DNA of 64,000 bases from Deroplatys truncata (GCA_030765065.1 CM060979.1:13669001-13733000), one strand, 5' to 3'. Shown: positions 22,023 to 33,591, counted from the first letter of the stretch. Numbers and translations: made by a program. The notes: generated by a model not told the origin, from the letters alone.

Positions 22023-23668
22023 AAAAATCTGGTGTTACACACATGTAGTTATCTCTAACCTCTATCCTTTACAGTAGGTATACGAACTATTCTTACTAAA
22101 GCTTCAAGTGGATGGTTTGTTGCTGCTACGTATGGAAAGCCAATTTGAAGTAGTTTTGTTGTAGTTCAACTGTTAAGGAGCCGAACTTAAAGTAGTTGCA
22201 ACTGCACGTATGGTACCCGGTAGCCTTCGTCCCAAATTTACTTTCCGGTGGCCTTTGCCCCAAAAATGTGTTTAAAAAATATTAACTTTGTAATTTTGAC
22301 TGTTTCTTTAAATATTATATATTTTATGTTTGCCTCGGCTGCTCAGTATTATTGTTAGAGACGTGGGTTTCTTTGCAGGGAGTAGTGCGGCTAAGAATGT
22401 AGGCTTACACAGATTATAATTTTTACTTCACTACATTTATTAATCCTCGACACAATTTAAATAACACTTCACTGATATGAATTTGCAAAATTTGCTATAT
22501 TTCAGTTTCTGATTGGCTAATCCTACTCCAATAGAATACTTTCATTTAACTAAAGCTTTTTCTGGTTGTTGATTGGCTATTTATGAACTGTCTCAAAAAT
22601 TACATTATTGCTTCCAAGAATCACAAGTAGCATTAAACTTTCAAATTCATTATTGCCTCAAGGTTACCTCATTGTTAGCAATTTGAGACCTATTTCTCAC
22701 AGCTCCTACATTATTAAATTACGTAATACATTCACATAACATTATTACACATGTATACAATATAAACATATACAATGACTGTAATATACACGTTTTATAT
22801 CTTGTTACGTACACATATTGCTTTGAGGCGGGCTGTTATTGAATTTACATATTATATAATTAGGCTGAAATTATTTAAGTGTTAAAAATACTGCCTCAAT
22901 CTTATCTTTTTATCCAGTTCATTTTTATCGAAATAAACCTTTACAGAAACAGCCACATTACACATTTCGTTACAGATACAAAGAGAACAGCGATAGTCAA
23001 ATGTTTAACAACTGGACGCTATATGCTGGCCTTAAAAAATCCCATACTGTTTCCATGACATCGCGAGAAACAACTGAAAATCGACGGATTTAAAAGAATG
23101 ACAAAGTATTGAATAACTAACCATTAATAATGGATACCTCAGAAATGGCTTATGCCACAAAACATTTAATATAAATTGTGTGTTTTAAAGAGATCTCGAT
23201 GTTTTGTTTAGTACGATCTAGTCTATCGCTTAACCTTTACCAGTTATACAGGATTATGCAAAATTCCTCCCGAATGAAGAGGACTTCACAGGCCATTTCC
23301 AGGAAATTCAAGAAGCACATTTTATTTTTCATGTAAATATGTTTAAGAAATGATATTTTAATCAAAATCTCTAAGAGCCATGTTTGAGAAAATAAAAAAT
23401 TTCGAAAAATGTTCCACGTAAAGGGTAGTTTAGGGTTGGGTAATTTTCTTGAAAATATTTGTGTCGCATCTTTGTATGATGCTGAGCTTAAATACCAAGT
23501 TTGGTATTTATCCGACTTTTCATTTTTGCGTTATATTATTCATGCACACGCGACGCGCGGACTTATTTCTAATGATTTTTGTTTTACTCAGGGGGCCACA
23601 AAATATTTATAGTTTTTGGGTGGAATACAATGCTTCCGCTGCTTACTGCACGTAGTAGAGAAAGAAAA
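22023..23668 (+). repeat. family B copy split by LTR-C
   Basis: The 5' piece 22023-22108 (TCTGGTGTTACACACATG to ACTAAAGCTT) continues at 22900 (TTATCTTTTTATCCAG), running through AACTGGACGCTATATGCTGG to the hairpin end GCACGTAGTAGAGAAAG. The sequence in between is an LTR-C copy. Confidence 0.8.
22109..22899 (-). mobile_element. solo LTR, family LTR-C, inside family B
   Basis: Shares TTGCCTCGGCTGCTCAGTA, TCCTACTCCAATAGAATACT and the terminal ATACTGCCTCA with other LTR-C copies; an internal segment present elsewhere (with AACACGTAAACTATTTTCGT) is missing. It starts TGGATGGTTTG. The right flank is ATCT and no matching left duplication was found, so the left limit is less sure. Confidence 0.72.
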
Positions 23669-23675
23669 GTTTTTT

Positions 23676-24200
23676 TTCCCCGTACTTCATGATAATCGAG
23701 ATAAACCTTTGTAGAAACGGTTTCATTCAGGGACGCACCAAGGATTCTTTTAGGGAGGGACTAACTCATTTTGCAACATAGCTCAACAGTGAACAAAATG
23801 CAGGTAGTAAAAGAGAATTTTTCTCTCTTTTTTATATTTAAGTATCATAAAAGCGATCCAAGATCATACTTTGGATGCGTACATTAATTTAAACTGAGAA
23901 ATATTTACAGAAAGGATTTAGCAAATAAAGATGTCCTTTATGGATAACCAACTGTGAAAAAACAAACCCAAATTGCCAAAATCCACATGACATGAATTTT
24001 AGTATTATTAAACACTACAAACCATCTACTTTAGTTCCATGTTACTTTTATGCAGCGCTTTTCCTTCAAACTATGGCCACCGCAGCTCGGACTCCCGCCG
24101 AAATAGGGCATTTTTATTCAATTTCTGAAATTGAGCGAACTTCTCGCCTGATGTTTTCTCTTACTTCTTACAGTGTATGGGTTTTGTTTCACACACCTTA
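23676..24200. other. family B scrap, then unique stretch
   Basis: 23676-23735 is a short B-like piece (TACTTCATGATAATCGAGAT). The rest has no recognisable gene or repeat. An open frame at 23992-24225 has no known motif. Confidence 0.5.
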
Positions 24201-24202
24201 TT

Positions 24203-24330
24203 ACTTTCTCTACTACGTATGGTAAGTAGGGGAAGTATTGTATTCCACCCAAAAATTCGATACCGAGATTTCACCGGAAATATGTTTTGAGACCCCTGAA
24301 TCCAAAAAAAGCATTTTTGGAAACATGTCC

Positions 24331-24393
<63 letters not shown>

Positions 24394-25163
24394 CAGTATA
24401 ACTCGGAAACGAACAGTCGGATAAACATCAAACTTGGTATTTAGGTTCAGTATCTTCCAGAGATGCAACACAAAGGTTTTGAAGAAAATCCCCCACCCCA
24501 GATTACCCTTTAAATGGAACATTTTTCGAAAATTTTAATTTCCTCAAAAATTGCCAACCTTTTAATTAAAATATCATATGTTTAAGATATTTTCATGAAA
24601 AATAAAATGTATATCTTGAATTTTCTGGGAATGTCTCCAAAAGTATTCTTCATTGTGAACGACTTTTGCATAACTGGTAAACCATAAGAGATAGACAAAA
24701 TTTTACTAGACAAATGTAGATCGCGTTAAAATACACAATTTATGTCATACATTTTTGTTGTTGAGTGAACTATTTTCGAGATATTGCTTGTTATTCCCTT
24801 AAATTTTTCAATACTTATTTTCTCAAATGGGAATTCGTTATTCATTTTTTTTGTCTTGGATATGCAAAGAGTATTAATCTGTGGGAAAGGGAATGGTTCT
24901 GCACCTAGCAACCAACTATTAAGAGATATATGTGATTATATCGCCCTTGCAAATACAAAACAAGGGGAACATAGTACCCCTTAAGCGATAGTCAAATATT
25001 TTTAGAACTGGTCGCTATGTGTAAAATTTAATTCGCTTTGCATGTCAAAAGATCGTTTCTGCAAATGTTTATGTCGATTATTATGAAGTAGAACAGGAAT
25101 AAGAGTTTGTAAAAATAGTTTTTTTCAAGAGTAGAGAAAGTCATGCGAGTATAACACATCAGA
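24203..25163 (-). repeat. family A (long form), full length, reversed
   Basis: From ACTTTCTCTACTACGTATGG to CACATCAGA, with the long-form block (GCGATAGTCAAATATTTTTAG, TCAAAAGATCGTTTCTGC). Its dinucleotide tract has become compound GT then GA. T-runs border the right end. Confidence 0.9.
24331..24389. repeat. compound (GT)7(GA)n microsatellite
   Basis: GT units at 24331-24344 followed by about 22 GA units. Other family A copies have only GT/CA here, so the GA expansion arose in this copy. Confidence 0.9.
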
Positions 25164-25169
25164 TTTTTT

Positions 25170-25374
25170 TACGTACTTGACATGCAAAGAGAATGGAAAC
25201 TCCACATAGCAACCAGCTCTTAAAGTATTTGACTCTCGCCAATTCCCCTTGCATCTACAAGAAAATTAGCAATAAGATTAACATCTCGATTAACATGAAG
25301 CATATGGAGAATAAGCGTTTGTAAAAATAATTTGTACAAGAGTAGAGAAAGTCATGTGAGTGTAACACATCAGA
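25170..25374 (-). repeat. family A (short form) fragment, reversed
   Basis: TTGACATGCAAAGAGAATGG to GTAACACATCAGA: only the TCTGATG-side quarter, adjoining the preceding A copy at a T-run. Confidence 0.85.
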
Positions 25375-25429
25375 TTTTTTTTTCTAAAACTGGTCGTATT
25401 GTTACTATAGCATTAGAAGATAGACTTAC

Positions 25430-25785
25430 CATTATTGTCGATGGTTCGTGAAAAACGCCCAAAAGGAAAAATGTTAAAATTGTCACGCATCGTCGCATAC
25501 AGCAAAACTAACAACTGTGTATATTGATGCCTTAAAGGTCAGCACCATGGAAGCTCCACTTTACAGCCCTGACCTAGCACCTTGTGATTTCTTTTTGTTT
25601 ACAAAAATTTAAGATAAAATGTGTGAAATCACTTTTTGTCTCAGATGAAGCAGTGGAATATTTTAAAAACCTGGTTTATGGAGTGCCTCAGAAAGAGTGG
25701 CATCATTGATTTAAGCTGGCTTCATTGAATGCAAAAATTTATTGATGTTAAAGGGGAATATTTTTAAAAGCAATAGAATAATTTA
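25430..25785 (+). pseudogene. mariner transposase C-terminal remnant
   Basis: MEAPLYSPDLAPCDFFLFTK at 25547 onward is the classic block containing the third catalytic aspartate of mariner elements. After a stop and a frameshift, AVEYFKNLVYGVPQKEWHH continues the C-terminus and MQKFIDVKGEYF ends it. The upstream half is unreadable. It ends directly before a Harbinger-like element. A lineage different from the copy at 18265 is likely. Confidence 0.85.
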
Positions 25786-25795
25786 ATTTTTTTAA

Positions 25796-26728
25796 GGGGA
25801 CAAGGTAGTCTGAATTCGTGGAAATTACACCTTAGGCGTGTTAAATCACCACTGCTCTTAAGTTCTTAATAGTTTTTCCTGAAATTTTTATGAGTTATTC
25901 TATAAATCATTACAATTATTACAAATGGTTGTTTGCATTGATAGGTTATGTAATCCAGTTCGTAAAAATTATTTCATTCAGCAGAAAAATAATAAAATTT
26001 GCTCTTAAAACATGTGAATTCATGTACCTTTTTCTCTGATACTGTTTGCAATACAGAATCACACTTTTGCAAGGTTGTTCTTAGTATAATCAGCTATCTT
26101 CTGAACCTCAATTATTTACTTATGTTTATAGTTACCTAGAAATTGATAAAAATTATTTACAAATCAAAAAAAGTAAAAACGTTGAAAATTTGCAAAGTTG
26201 TTGCTTTCTTAATATCACTAATATACATTATAAAATTATAATTATGGTTCACAAAGTTTAATTATGTGTTGTATACATGTACTGAAAATTTCAGCTCTCT
26301 ACTTCTCATACTTCAAGAAAAAGGTACATTAAGTATCCAAAAATGTTGTTTTGAATTTAAAGTTTGAACATTAAAATTCTGACACACTTCAGTACATTCC
26401 AGGGTCATAATCATCTGCACCTTCATTCTTGGATTACTTCAGTTTTTCTGATTGCCTTCTCTTGGTCCTGGCCTATTTTGTTAATTGCTGAACTGCTCGC
26501 TGAGCACGATATAGTCGTTCGTTGTTGAAAGGTGCAAAAATGTTCTAAAAAGGGGCGTTGCATGACAGCTTTAAAGGTATGCAGACTAGCATTTAAATGG
26601 TATCTAAATGTCTCGAAATCCTCAATCCCCCAAAAGTATTTATTTTCTGAAACTGGAAATAGAGATTTTATCAGTGCATAAAACAAAAAAAAATTGATTT
26701 TTGGGCCATTTCAGAGTACCTTGTCCCC
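25796..26728. mobile_element. Harbinger-like TIR element, non-autonomous
   Basis: 933 bp. Left end GGGGACAAGGTAGTCTGAA; right end, read inward, GGGGACAAGGTACTCTGAAA. Flanked by TAA at 25793-25795 and 26729-26731. A 3-bp TWA target duplication and G-rich ends fit PIF/Harbinger elements; this assignment is inference. The minus-strand open frame at 26423-26686 (87 codons) has no motif I recognise and could be a transposase scrap or chance. Confidence 0.75.
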
Positions 26729-26731
26729 TAA

Positions 26732-27324
26732 AGTCTTACTTTGATTTTTTTTTTAAAATGTTTGTGTCGCCCTTGTAAATGACGGGATAAAGAGCAATGA
26801 GATGAAAAAACCTTTTTCCTAATTCTGACTACACATTGAGAATACTTGCGTTCAGTTTATTATCAGAAGACCTGGGGAATCAAATGTTCAAGTAGTCGAA
26901 CATGTTGAGAGCGCGTCAATGTCAGGGATCGAGACAAGGCTATAATTCCGATATTAGTTGTCAGGAGCATCAAGTAATCTCCTTTAACCTTTAGACAAGG
27001 GAAGCTATACGAACTTTCAACCTTGGCTAGCACAGTTGATCTCTTTCTCCTTTCTCATGACGTCGCCCAATTTTTATTGAATGCAGATCGGCTAGCAACC
27101 GTCAGGATACAGTAGCTCAATGCTTGCACATGCTCCAACTATCCTTATGCTGTGAATTCTTACAAAATCATCTGTGAGGAATTGGGATATGGGAATTCCT
27201 ATAATGCGATATGTTAGTGTAGGTTAGTGAAGCTTTCTGAACAACCTTAATACAGGTTGGTCTGCTTAAAAATGTTTTTTTTGTTCTTTATTTAAAATTA
27301 TAGCATTTTTAAACACTTAGGCAC
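26732..27324. other. mixed stretch with a repeat E fragment
   Basis: Mostly unique. At 27230-27320 the minus strand carries a motif (AACCTGTATTAAGGTTGTTC next to TATAATTTTAAATAAAGAAC) that recurs at 30640-30730 and 57885-57965, called repeat E here. It may be the end of an unrecognised element. Confidence 0.5.
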
Positions 27325-27328
27325 TTAA

Positions 27329-28921
27329 GCCCCTTGTACACGATCAAACTTTCTTTTCAATTCAAGAGTTTACAAGACAAATTGTCAAACATTTTTACTT
27401 TCTCTACTACGTATACTAAGTAGGGTAAGTATTGTATTCCACCCAAAAATTTGTTACCGAGATTTCACCGGAAATATGTTTTGAGACCCCCTGAATCCAA
27501 AAAAAAGCATTTTTGGAAAGTGTCCTTGTGTGTGTCTGTGTACAGCATAACTCAAAAACAAACAGTCGGATAAACACCAAACTTGGTATTTAGGTTCAGT
27601 ATCTTCTGGAGATGTGACACGAAGATTTTCAAGAAAATCCCCCCGCCCCAGATTACCCTTTACATGGAACATTTTTCGAAAATTTTAATTTTCTCAAAAA
27701 TGGCTAACGATTTTGGTTAAAATATCATATGTTTAAGATATTTTCATGACAAATGAAATGTATATCTCGAATTTTCTGGGAATGTCTCCAAAAGTATTCT
27801 TCATTGTGAACGACTTTTGCATAACTGGTAAACCATAAGAGATAGACAAAATTTTACTACACAAAAATGTTAAAATACACAATTTATGTCATACTTTATT
27901 TTTTGAGTGAACCATTTTCGAGATATTACTTGTTATTCCCTTAAATTTTCCAATACTTTTTTCTCAAATGGGAATTCGTTATTCATATTTTTTATGTCCT
28001 GGACATACAAAGAGAATGGAATGCGCCACATAGCAACCAGCTCTTAAAACATTTGACTATCGCTTAAAGCCTACCAATTCCCCTTGCATCTATAAGAAAA
28101 TTAGCAATAAGATTAACATCACGATTAACATGAAGCATATGGAGAATAAGCGTTTGTAAAAATAGTTTGTACAAGAGTAGAGAAAGTCATGTGAGTGTAG
28201 GTAACACATCAAATTTTTCAATATGTGATAAGATTGGACAAGACTTGATAATGTCATAAATGTGTATTTACAAGTTGTCTTTTTCAAACTGTAACCCTAA
28301 AGAACACATTAATAAATGATTTATCACGCACAAAGCAATTTACTATTTGCATCACGGTATAACAGTTTGCAATGAAATGCTGTTCCATACTAATATTATG
28401 TAGCACTTTAACGTATTGTATCCAATGAAATCACATTACGAGTGTGGAATACAATGGAAATAACACCAACTGATAGGTTAATCACACTATAAAACATTGC
28501 ATTAATGTATACATAGTTCGGAAATCTGCCTGGCAATTATTTCTCCATAACCTCCTTTCATCAGCTTCATCTTGTGGTAATACACAGAGTCCTAGACATA
28601 CAGACATGGCCAGCTATGTATAACCTAATCAGTTAGCATACGACATACCTTGGCCGGATAGCCATTTTGTTTACTTTTCGCTTTCAGCCATGTTGCAGAT
28701 TTCGTGACGCACTATAAATACTCGCATTTCATTGGCTAAAGCCATCAAATCATTGTCAAATCTTTGATCTTTTAGAGCATGTCCTTATTTGCTTTCAAGG
28801 CTTTCAAAGAGTTTAAAAGTATTGGAATCAATTTGACAAGGAAAGTTGTGAAGTTGTGACAACTCTTGAAAGGTCTTGTGAAGTATTGAATTTGACAAAA
28901 AATTTATCGTGTACAAAGGGC
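27329..28921. mobile_element. TTAA-flanked piggyBac-like TIR element
   Basis: The left end GCCCCTTGTACACGATCAAA and the inward-read right end GCCCTTTGTACACGATAAAT form an inverted repeat, bounded by TTAA at 27325-27328 and 28922-28925. TTAA duplications are characteristic of piggyBac elements. Without the family A copy inside (27397-28213) the element is about 780 bp and has no transposase, so it is non-autonomous. Confidence 0.8.
27397..28213 (-). repeat. family A (short form), full length, nested in TTAA element
   Basis: ACTTTCTCTACTACGTATAC to TAACACATCAAA. It sits 69 bp inside the left end of the piggyBac-like element, in a T-run, so it is younger than that element. Confidence 0.9.
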
Positions 28922-28931
28922 TTAAGTCTTC

Positions 28932-29150
28932 GGCCCTTCGGAGGGCGATGAATTTGTTTGGGTGTAAAAATCCTTAGCATGGCTTCCTTCGGAAGGGAAG
29001 TAAAGCCGGTGGTCCCGTGTCGTAGATTTACGGCACGTAAAACAACCTCAAGCCTGATAAAGAGGTCTCTGAGCAAAATTACCGATCTTTCACGCCCAAT
29101 ATAGAATGGGACGCTAAGGACCACAGTAGTTAGAGCGTCCATAAATAAAA
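28932..29150 (+). mobile_element. SINE family S1, 5'-truncated
   Basis: CGGAGGGCGATGAATTTG, TTAGCATGGCTTCCTTCGG, GGCACGTAAAACAACCTC and TTTCACGCCCAATATAGAAT, ending ACTAAATAAA-like with ATAAATAAAACTC. The same core occurs at 47166 and 53322, where a tRNA-like head with a B box (GGGTTCAAA) precedes it. The minus-strand open frame here is chance. Confidence 0.8.
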
Positions 29151-29186
29151 CTCAATTTACATTTAAATTTATTAAGTTTTGGTGAA

Positions 29187-29330
29187 GTTAAGTTTTCAAC
29201 AACGTTCATCAAGAAATGATAAACCAAACAACCACTTTCCTACTTCACTCTCACAGTAACAAAATGCTTCCTCATCCCAGTCAATAGGCAGCATGACTTG
29301 CTGTTTGTCAGGCTCACGATAAAAAATTGA
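29187..29330 (-). CDS. possible terminal exon or protein fragment, unknown
   Basis: The minus strand reads FYREPDKQQVMLPIDWDEEA followed by FCYCESEVGKWLFGLSFLDE and RC-stop (stop near 29187). The composition looks protein-like rather than random. Upstream is a T-rich tract and GTGAG, so a splice acceptor before CCTGAC is possible. The adjoining minus-strand frame at 29314-29538 (contains TAWKASHTCVEDHMTGAKLP) also looks partly protein-like. I do not recognise the family. It could be a host exon or the end of an unknown transposase. Confidence 0.25.
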
Positions 29331-29339
29331 TGAATTTTA

Positions 29340-29605
29340 TGATTATATTGTTGGAGAAAGGTAGTTTTGCACCAGTCATGTGGTCTTCTACACATGTATG
29401 TGAAGCTTTCCATGCAGTCTTAATGCTAAAAAAAAATCTTATTGTTTTTGTTACGACGCTGTCAATTGCCAGTATCATGAACGCCGCCGGTGTGGCATAG
29501 TTTCGTCCCGCAGGTGGTTTTAACAAATCTACTGACATGGGACTGTCGGCATCATTTGTAGAGAATACAAACCGGACAGTGTAGCAAATAACGTCACATT
29601 TAGAA
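29340..29605. other. stretch next to the possible exon
   Basis: Includes the 75-codon minus-strand frame 29314-29538. No repeat family member recognised. Confidence 0.4.
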
Positions 29606-29609
29606 AAAA

Positions 29610-30324
29610 TTGATGCGTTACACTCGCATGACTTTCTCTGCTCTTCTACAAACTATTTTTGCAAACGCTTATTCTCCATCTACTTTATGTTAATCGAGAT
29701 AACATTTGCAGACTCTATCTTATTGCTAATTTTCTTGTAGGTGTAAGGGGAATATAGAAATACAGTAGCCTTTAAGCACATACATATCTCTCAATAGCTG
29801 GTTGCTAGGTGCCGCACCTTCTCTTTGCCACAGATTAATACTCTTTGCATATCCAAGACAAAAAATGAATAACGAATTCCCATTTGAGAAAATAAATATT
29901 GAAAAATTTAAGGGAGTAACAAGCAATATCTCGAAAATGGTTCACTCAAAAAAATATATGTATGATATAAATTGTGTATTTTAACGGGATCTATATTTTT
30001 TGTGTAGTAAAAGTTTGTCTATCTCTTATGGTTTACCAGTTATGCTAAAGTCGTTCACAATGAAGAATACTTTTGGAGACATTCCCAGAAAATTCGAGAT
30101 ATAAATTTCCATTTGTCATGAAAATATCTTAAACATACGGTATTTTGATCAAAATAGTTAACAGCCATTTTGAGAAAATTAAAATTTTCGAAAAATGTTC
30201 CATGTAAAAGGTAATCTGGGGTGGGGGGATTTTCTTGAAAACCTTCGTGTCGCATCTCTGGAAGATACTGAACCTAAATACCAAGTTTGGTGTTTATCCG
30301 ACTGTTCGTTTCTGAGTTATGCTG

Positions 30325-30364
<40 letters not shown>

Positions 30365-30492
30365 CATGTTTCCAAAAATGCTTTTTTTGGATTCAGGGCG
30401 TCTCAAAACATATATTTCCGGTGAAATCTCGGTATCGAATTTTTTGGTGGAATACAATGCTTCCTCTACTTACTATACGTAGTAGAGAAAGT
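29610..30492 (+). repeat. family A (long form), full length
   Basis: TTGATGCGTTACACTCGCAT to GTAGTAGAGAAAGT, with a small internal deletion of the CATGCAAAG segment compared with 4665. It carries an expanded CA tract. Confidence 0.9.
30327..30361. repeat. (CA)n microsatellite in family A
   Basis: About 17 CA units followed by CGGACATG. It is expanded compared with the 4-8 units of most copies. Confidence 0.9.
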
Positions 30493-31039
30493 AAAAAAAA
30501 GAAGGCATTGAAAAAGAAAATTTCTATAAGAAGCGATGAATATAGACACATAGCAGGATTTGATTACGTTAAGAAACTGTCCTACAGAAATGAAATATCA
30601 GCAACTTGACATATTTATTTTAAACTATGTTTTGACCTAATGCCTAGCTATTTGGCAATGGTATACTTTTAAACAAAGAACAAATATGAAAGCTTTAAGC
30701 ACACCAGTCTGTATTAAGGTTCTTCAGCCTGAAGTCTGTGCTAAGCGAGAGGCTCAATTCTGTCTTATTAGGAATTCAATTCATAGCGCAGGGACCCCCA
30801 AAACCAATGGAGAGCACCGCACGTAGTCCAGAGTGGTCCCTTTTGCTTCTAACGTGATCCCTAGCGGGGAAGGATGAGGGGGAGACCTGAAGGGCGACCA
30901 GAACCGGGCGATGATGTGCGATCGAGGGGGTCTCTTAACGGTTCCAGACGGAGCGCACCATGAAGCCGCCTAACCACGCCTACTAGCCCAGGGATGCCCC
31001 TTTAGCATACCAACCAAACTCTAATCCATCGCCCAGCTA
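30493..31039. other. repeat E fragment and start of a GC-rich block
   Basis: 30640-30730 holds repeat E (CCTAGCTATTTGGCAATGG to GTCTGTATTAAGGTTCTTC). From about 30790 the base composition becomes markedly GC-rich, leading into a SINE. No gene seen. Confidence 0.5.
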
Positions 31040-31285
31040 CAACACATCGAACGTCTTCGCCTGGTCCTTCAACCCTGAAACAGATGAAAGGTAATTACGG
31101 GAACAGGAAATTTGTGGTAGAAGAGGAACCACTCCAGAATTTGCCTACGACCCGGGAAAACCACGAAAAACACCCATGGTCAGAGTGTGCGGTCCAACGG
31201 GAATGAACCCGGGACCTCTCGAATGTCAATCTCGCGGTTATTGCGGGCCATATCACTCGGTCATGGCAGTAGATATAAATCCAAC
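31040..31285 (-). mobile_element. SINE family S2, tRNA-derived head
   Basis: Read on the minus strand, a tRNA-like head (GACCGAGTGATATGGCCCGC, then B box GGTCCCGGGTTCATTCCC) is followed by the body GTGGTTTTCCCGGGTCGTAG and GTTCCTCTTCTACCACAAAT. The body resembles 34980-35345. The forward open frames here are chance. Confidence 0.7.
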
Positions 31286-32055
31286 GACGCAGTTCCCCCT
31301 GAACCCAGGGAGGCGGATCTCCGTGGACCTTTCCACGGCTTTCACGGGAACGGAAGTGGAGATGCCACTTACGCGCGTTAACTCAAACGGGAAGACCACC
31401 GAACAACCTCTAGCCAACAACCGTCTACCAGTTCTCCAGCTTGGTGCCGGAGGGCATTAAGGCGTCTGAGAAGCCTGCCTGAACTTTGCCCAGACGTAAC
31501 CAATCACCCATGGGTATCGGGAACCATTGCCCCGCCGAGTCCAACGCAATCCGAACAGCTCCCGCCCGGGAGAGGCTCAAGTGTTCGGCCGGGCGTATGT
31601 TTGGTAACGTCAGAAATACGAGTGCTTCAGCAGGGGTTCACAGCGCCCGTACCACGACAAGTGAGGGGATCGTACTCCCCTATGGTGGGTGGTGGTGTAG
31701 CACTAGCAGCAGTTTTGTTTTATGCAGATGAATGTGGTGCTGTAACGCCTAGAACCAAGGGGCAGCAAAGCGTGTCGTCATACAATACAGCGAAGTCCAC
31801 TCCATAGAGCAAAACACAAGAGTGCGCGTTTTCTCCTAGTGTGAAGTTCAGTATTTTGCGAGTTATAAACCAGCTGTATATGAAACAGAAGGATAATTTA
31901 TATTAATACTGGATTTTTTTAAACATTTCCAGTTTTGCTATTAACAATTGCCCGAGATCTGCTTGATGTAATGTTTATCAGAAGCTATTTTCTTATGGAT
32001 TGATTCTATGTGGTTATATTCGATACGTTAATAAAATTTTACTTATGAAGAATAC
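31286..32055. other. GC-rich block, unclassified
   Basis: 31286-31700 is GC-rich with many CpGs, unlike the rest of the window (for example GAGGCGGATCTCCGTGGACC, GGCCGGGCGTATGTTTGG). It could be the 5' region of a retrotransposon or a chain of SINE pieces. The plus-strand frames 31176-31460 and 31486-31731 have no recognisable domain. 31800-32055 is AT-rich and unremarkable. Confidence 0.45.
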
Positions 32056-32059
32056 ATAA

Positions 32060-32898
32060 TAGATAGAGAAGGTATTTTCAACCAAAAAATTCGATACCGA
32101 GATACATGAATTGAGGCCCCCCTGAATAAAAAAAACTACATTTTCAGAAAAATGTGTGTGAACAGCTTAGCACAAAAACGAATAGTCGGATCAACACCAA
32201 ACTTGGTATTTAAGCTCAGTATCATCCAGAGATGCGACACGAAGGTTTTCAAGAAAATTGCCCCACCCCAGATTACCCTTTACATGGAACAATTTTCGAA
32301 AATGTTAATTTTCTCCAAAAATGGCTCTAAAGATTTTGATTAAAGTATCATATGTTTAAGATATGTTCATGACAAATGAAATGTATATCTCAAATTTTCT
32401 GGGAATGTCTCCAAAAGTATTCTTCATTGTGAACGACTTTTGCATAACTGGTAAACCATAAGAGATAGACAAAATTTTACTACACAAAAAATGTAGATCG
32501 TGTTAAATACACAATTTATGTCATACATTTTTTTTGTTCAGTGTACCATTTTCGAGATATTGCTTATTATTCCCTTAAGTTTTTGCAATACTTATTTTCT
32601 CAAATGTGAATTCGTTATTCATTTTTTTTGTCTTGGATATGCAAAGAGTTATAATCTGTGGCAAAGGGAATGGTGCTGCACCTAACAACCAGCTATTAAG
32701 AGATATGTATGTGCTTAAAGGCTACTGTATTACTATATTGCCCTTGTAAATATATATTCCCCTTACATCTACAAGAAAATTAGCAATAAGATAGTCTGGA
32801 AATGTTTATCTCAATTAACATAAAGTCGATGGAGAATAAGCGTTTGTAAAAATAGTTTTACAAGAGTAGAGAAAGTCATGTGAGTGTAACACATCAGA
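32060..32898 (-). repeat. family A (long form), full length, reversed
   Basis: The hairpin end is eroded (AGATAGAGAAGGTATTTTC). It is then typical through CCCACCCCAGATTACCC to TAACACATCAGA. Long-form marker TTAAGAGATATGTATGTGC present. The dinucleotide tract is almost lost (AATGTGTGTGAACAG). Confidence 0.88.
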
Positions 32899-33587
32899 AT
32901 TTTTTCTCTTACTATAATCACTGAAGTGGCATACCTTTCTGTATCATGTAGCGTTAGATCTTGTACCTCTTTTATATTGTACCAAAGGCCAATAGTTAAC
33001 AGGGAAGTGCATGAGAATAGGCTTCTTAGATCCGTAGTTGAATTGGGGTAGGGATTATAGGAATAATAATAAAATAAATTCAGGAGGAAAAACCACCGTT
33101 ATTAGTTTTTGAACACCATGCTTTAAAAACTATGGATTAAGTTCAATTCTGAATGGCGAATTAGTAATCAATGAGACTGTACATTGGCTGAAAGGGCTTG
33201 CGTGTAATTCTAAAGAAAATCCCTCGCCCCCGAACTGCCCTTTAAGTAGAATATTCTGCGTTAGCTTTTTATCCCCTCAAAAATGGTTCTAACGATTTTC
33301 ACTACAACGCCCTATGTTTGAGATATTTGCATTAATAAGAATTCTGTGTGTAGCTTGTGGGATCCCCTTCATACTGGCTAATTTTGTTTAATTGTGTACA
33401 AATGAGAAATCTTAACTTGCTGCAGGAGAAATATGGAGCTCTTCAAAATACACAGCTTGTAACAAGTATGTTTTTCTCTCCAGAGTTAACCATTAGCGAA
33501 AAATTCGCTGTTTACATGTTGTACATCATAAGACGGACATACTTGAAAGTTTGTTTCTTCCGTTTTCCCTCCATCGCAAGAAGCGGT
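32899..33587. other. unique stretch with a family B scrap
   Basis: 33205-33350 resembles a reversed B body (GAAAATCCCTCGCCCCCGAA, AAAAATGGTTCTAACG). Otherwise nothing was recognised. The long frame 33357-33764 overlaps the LTR-C boundary and is not a gene. Confidence 0.5.
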
Positions 33588-33591
33588 CCTG

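Noticed and set aside
31176..31460. 94-codon GC-rich frame as a gene
   Set aside because: It overlaps the reversed SINE S2 head and has no recognisable domain.
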